Below are positions 1-6,151 of a stretch of DNA of 6,151 nucleotides, one piece after another. This DNA comes from an uncultured Clostridia bacterium (GTDB taxonomy: Bacteria; Bacillota; Clostridia; Oscillospirales; Oscillospiraceae). Under the pieces are notes generated by a model that did no database searches, was not told the DNA's origin, and saw only the letters and a list, made by a program, of their open reading frames with translations. Made by a program: the position numbers and the translations under genes. Location of the stretch: positions 1-6,151 of the forward strand of contig CAMGPO010000074.1 in NCBI GenBank assembly GCA_946060825.1, in the 5' to 3' direction. Position 1 is the first letter of the stretch. Each line of letters starts with the position of its first letter.

Positions 1-12
1 CTCTTCCGATCT
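1..12. other. Sequencing-adapter remnant at contig end
   Basis: The first 12 bases read CTCTTCCGATCT, identical to the 3' end of the standard Illumina adapter; on the minus strand they read AGATCGGAAGAG, the usual read-through adapter start. The mrp reading frame stays family-like up to base 13 (ending in the conserved TDVIW-G stretch) and then runs into this 12-mer, where it would encode residues not expected in Mrp proteins. I infer untrimmed adapter at the contig end, so these bases should not be treated as genome. Confidence 0.9.
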
Positions 13-434
13 CCCCAGATCACGTCGGTCCAGAACTGCTTGACCGCACCGGCCAGGATCGGGCCGCGCCAGAGGACCGGCGAGGTCTCATCGTCCAGCA
101 GCAGGTTGATGGACATGACCTGGATGCCATCCTCGGTCATGGCCGGATAAAGGCCGTCGGCATCCTGGCCGCGGCACTCGGAGACGCCGAAGGCCGTGGG
201 GATAGAGGGGCCGGTGATGTCGGCATCGAGGATGCCCACGGACTTGCCTGTCCGGGCCATGGCGACAGCCAGCAGAGAGGTCAGGGTGCTCTTGCCGACG
301 CCGCCCTTGCCGCTGACGACGGCAATGACCTTCTTGATGTCCGACTTGGGATTCATGGCCGCGTGCAGGTCTTCCTTGCGGCTGTCGCAGCTCTCCTGGC
401 AGCTTGAGCAGTTGCCATTGCAGGATTCGCTCAT
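13..434 (-). CDS. mrp: Mrp/NBP35-family Fe-S cluster carrier ATPase, C-terminus missing (contig end)
   Basis: This is a cytosolic P-loop ATPase of the Mrp/ApbC/NBP35 family, whose members bind an Fe-S cluster and pass it to target proteins. 140 full codons are visible, roughly half of a usual protein of about 270-290 residues. A Cys-rich head (C5, C9, C12, C16; pattern C-x3-C-x2-C-x3-C) precedes the deviant Walker A SGKGGVGKST at residues 41-50. Then come ILDADITGPSIP (68-79), as in the family's DxDxxGPSxP motif, and LWRGP (121-125). The later Walker-type aspartate motif and the C-terminal CxxC that usually carries the cluster lie beyond the break. The start is supported by AAAAGGAG at 443-450, 8 nt before the ATG. 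The gene follows the ABC-F gene by 66 bp and has its own promoter. The truncation looks like an assembly edge next to adapter sequence, not a biological deletion. The family call is secure; the exact targets are unknown. Confidence 0.93.
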
Positions 435-443
435 TGCAGATTC
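414..443 (-). repeat. 15 bp imperfect tandem repeat over the mrp start codon
   Basis: Read on the minus strand, GAATCTGCAATGAGC (443-429) is followed at once by GAATCCTGCAATGGC (428-414). The two copies differ by one inserted C and one missing A. The first copy holds the mrp start codon; the ATG in the second copy is out of frame. It may be a small slippage duplication that added codons at the N-terminus. No function can be shown. Confidence 0.45.
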
Positions 444-467
444 TCCTTTTATTTCCGTATTTCTGTT

Positions 468-496
468 ACTATAGCGCGCATTTCCGGCAGTGTCAA
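468..496 (-). promoter_or_regulatory. Sigma-70/SigA-type promoter of mrp
   Basis: On the minus strand a perfect -35 box TTGACA (496-491) is separated by exactly 17 bp from the -10 box TATAGT (473-468), one base from the consensus. Transcription would be expected to start near 461-462, giving a short leader of about 27 nt that contains the mrp ribosome binding site (443-450). The -35 box begins four bases after the ABC-F stop codon. This is by far the best promoter match noticed in the window and suggests that mrp is expressed constitutively and separately from the upstream operon. The start site is inferred. Confidence 0.85.
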
Positions 497-510
497 GGAA
501 TCAGGATTCC
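497..510. repeat. Short palindrome at ABC-F stop codon, abutting the mrp -35 box
   Basis: GGAATC-AG-GATTCC is a perfect inverted repeat with 6 bp arms and a 2 bp centre. It spans the last ABC-F codons and stop and touches the mrp -35 box at 496. The 2 nt centre is too tight for a good RNA hairpin and no U-tract follows, so it is not a terminator. It could be an operator half-site pair or chance. Confidence 0.35.
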
Positions 511-2381
511 AGCTCCAGAGAGGCCTCCTCCCACTGCTCCATCAGGTCCATCAGGACTTCGTCGGCGGCCTCCTTCTGGGCCATCAGCTCAGAGAGGCGC
601 TGATAGTCTGTGGCCGCGGCCTCTATGGCCGACTCCAGTTCCGACAGTTCTTTTTCCTTGGCGTCGATCTCCCGTTCGAGACGGCGCACCAGCTTTTCCG
701 TGTTCTTGGTGCCTCCGGTCTTGGGCGGCTTTTCTTTTTTCTCCTTTTTGGGCGCGGTCTCTGCCGGCTTCGCGGCGGCCTCCCGCTCCTTGACTGCCCG
801 GAACTTCTCATATCCGAAGGGATAGTCCCGGATGTGGCCGTTCTCCAGCTCCCAGATACGCTCGGCGAACTGATTGACGAAGTAGCGGTCGTGGGAGACG
901 AAGAGCAGCGCGCCCTCGTACTCCTCGATGGCCGCCTCGACCCACTCTCGGGAAGCGATGTCCAGGTGATTCGTTGGCTCGTCGAGGATCAGCAGGTTGA
1001 TCTTCTCGTCCATCAGCATACAGAGCCGCAGCCGCGACTGCTCGCCGCCGGAGAGAGAGCCGACGGTTTTGAACACATCCTCGCCCTGAAACAGGAACTG
1101 GCCCAGCCGATCCCGCGCCACCTGGGGCGAGCAATTTTTCTCGTAGAGCATCGTATCGTAGAGCGTCCGCTCCGGGTGGTCGAAGTGGATGATCTGGGGC
1201 AAATAGGCCCACTTGACCGAGGGACCGAAACGAATTTTCCCTTCTCCCGGTTCCTCGCCCAGCAAAACCTTTAAAAAGGTACTTTTGCCAGTACCGTTGT
1301 CGCCCAGGAGGGCGATACGCTCGCCGCCCTGGACCAACAGCTCCACGTCGGAGAACAGCGTCCGGTCCCCAAAGGACTTCCCAAGGCCCTTGACGCTCAG
1401 CACCTCGTCGCCGTGGAACTCCCGTTCCCCGAAGGAGGCCCGCATGGTCTTCTCCTTCGTGGGCCGGTCGGTCTTGCGGATGCGGTCCATCCGGTGCTGG
1501 ATGGACATGGCCCGACGGTAGAGGGTACGGTTGTTGATGCCCCAGCCCTTCATCCGCTCGAGGGTAAAGCCGAGCTGCTTGAGCTTGGCCTGCTCCTGCT
1601 CGTACTGCTTGAGCTGCAAATCGAAGCGTGCCTGCTTCTCGGCCATATAGAAGGTATAGTTGCCGCTGTAGAACTCGGCGCGGCCGTCCACGATCTCAAC
1701 AATCCGCTGCACCACCCGGTCGAGGAAGTAGCGGTCATGGGAGATAGTCAGCACCGTCCCCTTGAACTTGAGGATATATTCCTCCAGCCACTCCACGCTG
1801 CGGAGGTCGAGGTGGTTGGTCGGCTCGTCCAGCAGCAAAATGTCGGTCTTTTCCAGCAGCAGCCGGGCCAGGTTAACCCGGGTCTTCTCGCCGCCGGAGA
1901 GGCGGTCAAACTCCTGTTCCCGCATGGCGGCGGGGATGCCGAGGCCGTTGCAGATCTTCTCGACCTCCACGTCCATCTCGTAGCCGCCGCCGGTCTGGAA
2001 CCGGACGGAAAGGGCGTCATAAGCCCGAAGGGCCTCCTCGGAGGTCTGCTCGGCCATCTGCCGCTCCAGGGCCTCCATCTTCTTCCGGATGGCGAATAGC
2101 TCCGAATAGGCGGAGCGCAGCACCATCTCTGTGGTATAGCCCGCCGGATAGTGGGGAATCTGGGAGATGAGGCCCAGCTTCTTGCCCGGAGCCACCATGA
2201 TCTCGCCCTGGTCATAGTCCATCTGGCCGGTCAGGATCTTGAACAGGGTGGTCTTCCCCGCCCCGTTCTTGCCCATGATGCCGACCCGCTCGCCCTCCAG
2301 CACTTCAAAGGAGAGGCCGTCCAGTATATTGTCTCCTATCTCAAAGGATTTTACCAATCCCTGTACGGAAATATCGGTCAT
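501..2381 (-). CDS. ABC-F family ATPase with C-terminal coiled coil (YdiF/Uup-like)
   Basis: This is a soluble protein of 626 residues with two ABC domains and no membrane segment. ABC-F proteins bind the ribosomal E-site region and act on stalled or drug-bound ribosomes. Domain 1 has Walker A GKNGAGKT (37-44), signature LSGGE (161-165), Walker B with DEPTNHLD (185-192) and switch histidine H215. The linker that contacts tRNA in this family lies at about 240-325. Domain 2 has GDNGTGKS (360-367), LSGGE (443-447), DEPTNHLD (467-474) and H497. Both catalytic glutamates are present (E186, E468), so both sites look active. A Lys/Pro/Glu-rich tether (about 531-560) leads to a predicted coiled coil (about 562-622), as in YdiF and Uup. 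The start overlaps the upstream stop as ATGA, with AGGGGA at 2388-2393 as ribosome binding site, so translation is probably coupled. Housekeeping translation factor versus antibiotic resistance cannot be decided here; the operon setting and coiled coil favour housekeeping. Confidence 0.95.
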   Translation of the reverse strand: MTDISVQGLVKSFEIGDNILDGLSFEVLEGERVGIMGKNGAGKTTLFKILTGQMDYDQGEIMVAPGKKLGLISQIPHYPAGYTTEMVLRSAYSELFAIRKKMEALERQMAEQTSEEALRAYDALSVRFQTGGGYEMDVEVEKICNGLGIPAAMREQEFDRLSGGEKTRVNLARLLLEKTDILLLDEPTNHLDLRSVEWLEEYILKFKGTVLTISHDRYFLDRVVQRIVEIVDGRAEFYSGNYTFYMAEKQARFDLQLKQYEQEQAKLKQLGFTLERMKGWGINNRTLYRRAMSIQHRMDRIRKTDRPTKEKTMRASFGEREFHGDEVLSVKGLGKSFGDRTLFSDVELLVQGGERIALLGDNGTGKSTFLKVLLGEEPGEGKIRFGPSVKWAYLPQIIHFDHPERTLYDTMLYEKNCSPQVARDRLGQFLFQGEDVFKTVGSLSGGEQSRLRLCMLMDEKINLLILDEPTNHLDIASREWVEAAIEEYEGALLFVSHDRYFVNQFAERIWELENGHIRDYPFGYEKFRAVKEREAAAKPAETAPKKEKKEKPPKTGGTKNTEKLVRRLEREIDAKEKELSELESAIEAAATDYQRLSELMAQKEAADEVLMDLMEQWEEASLELES

Positions 2382-2962
2382 TCTTCGTCCCCTAAAAATT
2401 CGTCCCGTTCAAACATCACATTCAACGCCTCCAGCAGCCCGTTGGTGCTGAGGTGCTTCGGCAGGCCAAGGGCCTGCTTGAGCTGGTTCCGCCGGGCCTC
2501 GCTGTCGGGCCAGCCGGTCAGATGCAGTTCGAAGAGGTCTTTCTTTGTGATAGGCTCCCGTTTCGCCGCGCCCGGCGTCCCGTCCTCGATCGTCGCCCCG
2601 GCCCGGCGCAGGCTCTCCAGCAAAACCTCGGGCCGCATCCCCTCGACACCCAGCTTGCCCTCTTTTCCGGCCCGGTGCTTCCGGCTCTCCTTGCCGGCCA
2701 CGTCGGGAATGTAGGCCTGCAGGACGCGGCCCTTCGGGATGCTGCCTTTCAGATAGTTGCGAATCACGAAGCCGGCCCCGTCGGAGTCCGTCAGGACAAT
2801 CAGGCCCCGGGCCTCCGCCACCCTGCGGAGAAAGCGCAGCAATTCCTTATCATTCATCACGCCGAAGCCCCTCGTCTCAAAGATCGGCGCGTCGACAATC
2901 TGGGCCAGGGTGTTTTTATCGTAGCGGCCCTCGACGACGATAGCCTCCCGGATCTTAACCAT
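2378..2962 (-). CDS. RNase M5-type toprim nuclease (RnmV-like, with M5 C-terminal/DUF4093-like region)
   Basis: This protein of 194 residues has an N-terminal toprim fold: IVVEGRYDK (8-16) supplies the catalytic glutamate E11, and VLTDSDGAG (56-64) supplies the metal-binding D59 and D61. KLGVEGM (103-109) matches the GVE motif after the toprim domain in RNase M5. The rest resembles the M5 C-terminal region. RNase M5 trims the 5S rRNA precursor in Firmicutes. Differences from the Bacillus enzyme are VEGRYD instead of VEGRDD and DSDGAG instead of the DPDxxGE type. The gene also sits beside holA instead of beside rsmA/ksgA, the common site of rnmV. It could therefore be true M5 or a paralogue with another RNA or DNA substrate. 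The start at 2962 is chosen because GGAGGAGG (2969-2976) lies 6 nt upstream and the protein then opens in family style. A longer frame from 3022 would add 20 residues unlike the family, read from within holA. The gene overlaps the holA end by 8 bp and the ABC-F start by 4 bp. Confidence 0.82.
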   Translation of the reverse strand: MVKIREAIVVEGRYDKNTLAQIVDAPIFETRGFGVMNDKELLRFLRRVAEARGLIVLTDSDGAGFVIRNYLKGSIPKGRVLQAYIPDVAGKESRKHRAGKEGKLGVEGMRPEVLLESLRRAGATIEDGTPGAAKREPITKKDLFELHLTGWPDSEARRNQLKQALGLPKHLSTNGLLEALNVMFERDEFLGDEE

Positions 2963-4004
2963 GACCCGCCTCCTCCGCAAGCTGCAAAAGCAGCAGTTCC
3001 AGCAGCCGCTGGGGATCGTCATAGGAGGTCTTCATGCGGTAGTCCGTCTCGGTGCAGAGCAGCACCGCCCGGTCGCAGAACTCCATGGAGACCCGCCCTG
3101 CGGCGGCCATGGTTTTTCTCGCCGGATAGTCGCCGATGGCACAGAGCTGCATCAGGCTGTCGCTGCCCTTACCGCTGGCGCCCAGTACCTTGGCGCAGCG
3201 GAGCCGCCGCAGATGCGCGCCGATGGCGCCGAGGATCGGGATCGGCTCCTCCTGCATCTTCATCAGGGTCTGCAGTTTTTCGAGGGCCTTGCCGTAGTCC
3301 CCGGCGGCGATGGCGTCGGTGATGTCAAAGACCACGGCATCCAGCACCGGCTCCACCACGGCGTCGATGTCCGGCTTTCGGATCACGTCCCCCTCTGCAT
3401 AGGTACAGATCTTCTCGATCTCCGAGGCCAGCGCCGTCATGGCGCCTCCGGTGATGTAGATGAGGTACTGGCAGAGCTTGTCGTCGATCTCCTTTTTCTG
3501 GCGCAGAAAGTGACGGCGGACCCAGCTCATCAGCTCCCGGCCCTCCTGCTTGCGGAACTCCACAAAGGTTCCGGCCGCCGTCATGGCCTCGTAGAGCTTT
3601 TTCATCCGTTTGTCGGGCTTGAACTCGACCGTTTCATAATAGAACACGACGCAGCAATAGTCCGGCAGGTCGGAGAAGATGGCAACAAGACGGTCGCGGT
3701 CGTTCTCGTTCGCCTTGAATATGTCGTAGTCGTCCACCTGGATCATGGTGCGCTCGGCCATCATCGGCAGGGCCTCCACGGCGTCCTGCAGGGCATCCAG
3801 GCTCCAATTCTCCTGGGTGAAGCGGTGGAAGTTGAATTCCTCCGCCGGTCCGGTCACCAACTGCTTTCGAAGCATCCCGAGGTAGTAGCTGCGGAGATAG
3901 GCCTCCTCGCCGTAGAAGAAATAGAGACAGCCCGGGTCCTTGTTTTTCAGATCCGCTTTCAGCAGCGCGAGGCCGTCGGGGGCCGTCTGCTTTTTGTATG
4001 CCAT
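2955..4004 (-). CDS. holA: DNA polymerase III subunit delta (clamp loader)
   Basis: Delta is the clamp-opening subunit of the clamp loader, which places the beta sliding clamp on primed DNA. The product of 349 residues fits the family (about 340-350). LYFFYGEEAYL (27-37) is the typical opening of domain I, where delta lacks a working Walker A. MIQVDDYDIF (87-96) and VVFYYETVEFKPDKRMKK (119-136) match the following strands and conserved D-(K/R)R region. GGAMTALASEIEKICTY (186-202) and the VFDITDAIAAGDYGKAL stretch (225-241) match the lid and collar parts. The start is fixed by a near-ideal AGGAGGTGA at 4009-4017, with 7 nt between AGGAGG and ATG; the frame is open further upstream, to 4118, but that part lies within comEC and has no family resemblance. 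The gene follows comEC by 4 bp and overlaps the next gene by 8 bp. comEC-holA is a familiar Firmicutes pair; rpsT, which often follows holA, is absent here. Confidence 0.96.
   Translation of the reverse strand: MAYKKQTAPDGLALLKADLKNKDPGCLYFFYGEEAYLRSYYLGMLRKQLVTGPAEEFNFHRFTQENWSLDALQDAVEALPMMAERTMIQVDDYDIFKANENDRDRLVAIFSDLPDYCCVVFYYETVEFKPDKRMKKLYEAMTAAGTFVEFRKQEGRELMSWVRRHFLRQKKEIDDKLCQYLIYITGGAMTALASEIEKICTYAEGDVIRKPDIDAVVEPVLDAVVFDITDAIAAGDYGKALEKLQTLMKMQEEPIPILGAIGAHLRRLRCAKVLGASGKGSDSLMQLCAIGDYPARKTMAAAGRVSMEFCDRAVLLCTETDYRMKTSYDDPQRLLELLLLQLAEEAGHG
2969..2976 (-). promoter_or_regulatory. Ribosome binding site that sets the start of the M5-type gene
   Basis: On the minus strand GGAGGAGG is followed by six bases (CGGGTC) and the ATG at 2962. 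It lies inside the last codons of holA. This strong site decides in favour of the 194-residue protein over the longer frame that begins at 3022. Confidence 0.8.
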
Positions 4005-4008
4005 GGAT

Positions 4009-4017
4009 TCACCTCCT
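4009..4017 (-). promoter_or_regulatory. holA ribosome binding site containing the comEC stop codon
   Basis: AGGAGGTGA on the minus strand is a near-perfect complement to the 16S rRNA tail. Its last three bases (4011-4009) are also the comEC stop codon TGA. A ribosome finishing comEC therefore sits over the holA start region, which suggests translational coupling of the two genes. Confidence 0.85.
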
Positions 4018-6151
4018 GACGGTGATGGCGCCGTTTTGATCGGTGCGCAGGACTTCGGCGCCGGCTGCGGCAATCCGTTCCAGCACCGCGGGATCCGGAT
4101 GGCCATAGGAGTTTTCACCCACAGAGATCACGACCAGCTCCGGCGTCAGCGCCGCGAGCAGATCCGCCCCGGTGGAATAGCGGGAGCCGTGGTGTCCCGC
4201 CACAAACAGTTCAAGATCCGGCAGGTCATGGCGTTCCAGCAGCCGTTCCTCCACGCTCATGGTCATGTCGCCGGTCACGAGAATGTCATAGCCGTCAAAA
4301 GAGCCGAGAATAGAGAGGCTGGATTCGTTGCCGCCCTCCCGGCTGACCGGCGCAAAGACCTGCAGGCCGCCCGCGCCGAATTCTATGGAGAGATCCTCCG
4401 TCACATAGCGGACGGCGGTGCCATAGGCCGCAGCGAGCTGTTCCAGCTCCTGCCGCTCCTCGCTGTCCGGGTCGATGTCCGGCATCAGCAGGCAATCCAC
4501 GCGAATGCGGTAGAGAAGCTGCCGCACGCCGCCGGTGTGGTCAAGGTCGTAGTGGGTCAAAATCAGATAGTGGAGGCGATTTTGGCCGCCGGAGAGCAGA
4601 GCTCTGGCCAGCACTTCTCCCGCTTCGTCGCCATTGGTGCCGCCGCAGTCCACCGCCGCCGTGTTATCCCCGGAACGGAACAGCAGGCACTGTCCCTGCC
4701 CCACATCGAGAGCCGTGAAGGAGAAGCTACCGCGTCTCCCATCCTGCCAGGCGCAGAGCAGACTGATGCAGAGGGTCACGGTAATCCAGCTAATAGCCCG
4801 GCCCCACGTCCGGCCCGCAGTTTTCTTCCGCAGCAGCAGCCACAGCACCGTGCCGTAGGCAAAGCAGAGCCAGAGGAGCAGATAGGGCGTGTCCGGATAG
4901 ACCGCCGCAAAGGGTACCCGGGCAATCCACCGGGCGCACCAGGCCACATAGCGCAGCAGCCAGGTGACCGGGAGGGCCAGGACGGATGCGGCCGCCAGGG
5001 AGAAAAATCCGACGCCGCAGGCCAGAAAGCCCAGGGCGAAGGCCGCCGTGATGGCCGGCAGCATCAGAAGGTTGGACAGCACCGTCAGCAGGGAGACCAT
5101 GCCGAAATACCAGGACAGCAGCGGCAGGGTCAGCGCCAGAGCGCTGAGGGCCGTGGATATGACGCCGGCGGCCCAGTAACAGAGGCTCCGGAGGCGCTTC
5201 ATCTTCCGGGGCATCAGAAGTCTGTGGATCCGGGGCTGGAACGCCAGAATGCCAGCCGTGGCCAGAAAGGAGAGCTGAAGGGCGGCGTTCAGCAGGCACC
5301 AGGGGTTGATGACCGTCAGGAGCAGGAGAGAGACCCCGAGGGCCGTCGGCGCGTCCGACTCCCGGCGGAAACAGGCCGCCGCCATCAAAAACGACTGCAT
5401 CACCGAGGCCCGGATGACCGACGGCGCGCCGCCGATCAGCAGGCAGTAGAGCGCCAGCACTGGAACCCCGATCATCGGATAGAGCCTCCGGTTCCGCATA
5501 GTCAGAAAGGCCAGCACCGACATGAGGATGCTGACGTGCATACCAGAGACGGCCAGGGCATGATAAACTCCGGCAACCTGCAGATCGGATTTCTGCTGAT
5601 AGCTGAGTCCGCTCTTCTCGCCGGTCAGCAATGCCCGGACATAGCCCAGTGTGTCCGCCGGGAACAGCGTCTCCGCTGTCATCCGCAGGCGGTGGGACAG
5701 CAGGACCGGCCAATACAGAAGCGGAATATGCTCCGCCGCTTCCACAGTGATCTCGTGGAAGAGCAGGCCCTGCAGCGGAATCCCGACGGAGCGGCCGTAC
5801 CAGCGGTTCTCACCCTCCGCCAAGGATTCCAGAGTTCCCGTCCCGGTCAGGACATCGCCGGGCTTCCAGCTCTCGTCGTAGGTTCCCAGATAGACCGTTG
5901 CCCGGGTCCGTGTTCCGTCCCGTTCCACATAGCCAGAGGCGGCGCAGCCATAGCGCGTAGGCTCGGGGTAAGCGCTCAGCTCTACAGCGAATACGCAGTC
6001 CTCCCCTGTCATCGCCTCCGCCCTGTCAATCACCAAATGGTTGTAAGCAGCCGACCAAAGCAGCCCAGCACATAGACCGGCGGCGCAGATCGCAACAGCC
6101 CGCTCCCGTCTTCCCTTCCAGCGTCCAAAGATGATCACTGTCAGCAGGAAA
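4009..6151 (-). CDS. comEC: ComEC/Rec2-type DNA uptake channel, N-terminus beyond window edge
   Basis: ComEC forms the inner-membrane channel that brings single-stranded DNA into the cell during natural transformation. Numbering from the codon at 6138: a membrane helix (about 11-31); an OB-like soluble domain (about 43-106, DUF4131 type); the competence membrane domain (about 155-465, roughly ten helices) with HALAVSGMHVSIL (193-205) and GGAPSVIRASVMQ (236-248); and a C-terminal metallo-beta-lactamase domain (about 472-709). The latter keeps LTHYDLDHTGG (527-537, the ComEC form HxDxDH), TGDM (622-625), GHHGS (648-652) and GHP (679-681), so nuclease-type metal binding looks intact. The codon at 6138 is GTG with no convincing ribosome binding site, and the frame stays open to the edge (F-L-L-T before it). 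Family members usually have one or two more helices here, so the true start is outside. The membrane and metal domains have no frameshift or stop. Competence itself is not proven: no comEA or comK-like gene is visible. Confidence 0.95.
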   Translation of the reverse strand, partial: FLLTVIIFGRWKGRRERAVAICAAGLCAGLLWSAAYNHLVIDRAEAMTGEDCVFAVELSAYPEPTRYGCAASGYVERDGTRTRATVYLGTYDESWKPGDVLTGTGTLESLAEGENRWYGRSVGIPLQGLLFHEITVEAAEHIPLLYWPVLLSHRLRMTAETLFPADTLGYVRALLTGEKSGLSYQQKSDLQVAGVYHALAVSGMHVSILMSVLAFLTMRNRRLYPMIGVPVLALYCLLIGGAPSVIRASVMQSFLMAAACFRRESDAPTALGVSLLLLTVINPWCLLNAALQLSFLATAGILAFQPRIHRLLMPRKMKRLRSLCYWAAGVISTALSALALTLPLLSWYFGMVSLLTVLSNLLMLPAITAAFALGFLACGVGFFSLAAASVLALPVTWLLRYVAWCARWIARVPFAAVYPDTPYLLLWLCFAYGTVLWLLLRKKTAGRTWGRAISWITVTLCISLLCAWQDGRRGSFSFTALDVGQGQCLLFRSGDNTAAVDCGGTNGDEAGEVLARALLSGGQNRLHYLILTHYDLDHTGGVRQLLYRIRVDCLLMPDIDPDSEERQELEQLAAAYGTAVRYVTEDLSIEFGAGGLQVFAPVSREGGNESSLSILGSFDGYDILVTGDMTMSVEERLLERHDLPDLELFVAGHHGSRYSTGADLLAALTPELVVISVGENSYGHPDPAVLERIAAAGAEVLRTDQNGAITVRR

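Noticed and set aside
435..500. Rho-independent terminator after the ABC-F gene
   Set aside because: No GC-rich hairpin followed by a U-tract is present; the only palindrome has a 2 nt centre and is followed by a promoter.
1413..2099. 228-codon plus-strand open frame opposite the ABC-F gene
   Set aside because: The frame is codon-aligned antisense, with Leu/Glu/His/Val-rich low-complexity text made from reversed ABC codons; no independent evidence.
2963..3022. Upstream extension of the M5-type gene by 20 codons
   Set aside because: The added residues are Cys/Arg-rich, unlike the family, and lie within the holA end in another frame; the strong GGAGGAGG site fits the start at 2962.
2961..4019. 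352-codon plus-strand open frame opposite holA
   Set aside because: It is codon-aligned antisense of holA with no motifs or start signals; holA is clear from family motifs and its ribosome binding site.
4005..4118. Upstream extension of holA by 38 codons into comEC
   Set aside because: AGGAGGTGA directly precedes the ATG at 4004, and the extra residues are Pro/Ser-rich shadow sequence from comEC.
3940..6075. 711-codon plus-strand open frame opposite comEC
   Set aside because: It mirrors the comEC codons exactly, has the Gln/Arg/His/Gly-rich composition typical of antisense translation, no recognisable motif and no good ribosome binding site. ComEC on the other strand is certain.
6136..6138. 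GTG as a true start of comEC
   Set aside because: The frame continues upstream to the window edge with hydrophobic residues, there is no clear ribosome binding site in the few bases before it, and the family normally has further N-terminal helices.

Overview
This 6.15 kb window looks like one end of an assembled chromosomal contig from a GC-rich member of the Clostridia. The most likely group is Oscillospiraceae/Ruminococcaceae. That guess rests on the style of the proteins, the comEC-holA order, the strong AGGAGG-type ribosome binding sites and the avoidance of A/T-rich codons; there is no marker gene to prove it. Every gene lies on the minus strand, so transcription runs from position 6151 down towards 1. 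Almost the whole window is coding. I see no mobile element, CRISPR array, phage gene, tRNA or rRNA.

In transcription order the genes are: (1) comEC (6151 to 4009), the DNA-uptake channel, whose N-terminus lies beyond the window edge; (2) holA (4004 to 2955), the delta subunit of the DNA polymerase III clamp loader; (3) a toprim nuclease of the RNase M5 type (2962 to 2378); (4) a two-domain ABC-F ATPase with a C-terminal coiled coil (2381 to 501); (5) after a 66 bp gap, an Mrp/NBP35-type iron-sulfur carrier ATPase (434 to 13), cut by the contig end.

The first four genes are packed as an operon: a 4 bp gap, then an 8 bp overlap, then a 4 bp ATGA overlap. The comEC stop codon forms part of the holA ribosome binding site. 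The only clear promoter is in the 66 bp gap: TTGACA, 17 bp, TATAGT, which gives mrp its own transcript. I see no terminator between the ABC-F gene and mrp.

The genes belong to general information processing (DNA uptake, replication, RNA maturation, translation) and Fe-S assembly, not to one pathway. Bases 1-12 are an exact match to the end of the common Illumina adapter and are almost certainly not genomic. I did not find a convincing new biological system here. The points most worth a second look are the divergent M5-type protein in an unusual place, the adapter remnant, and the long but explainable antisense open frames.
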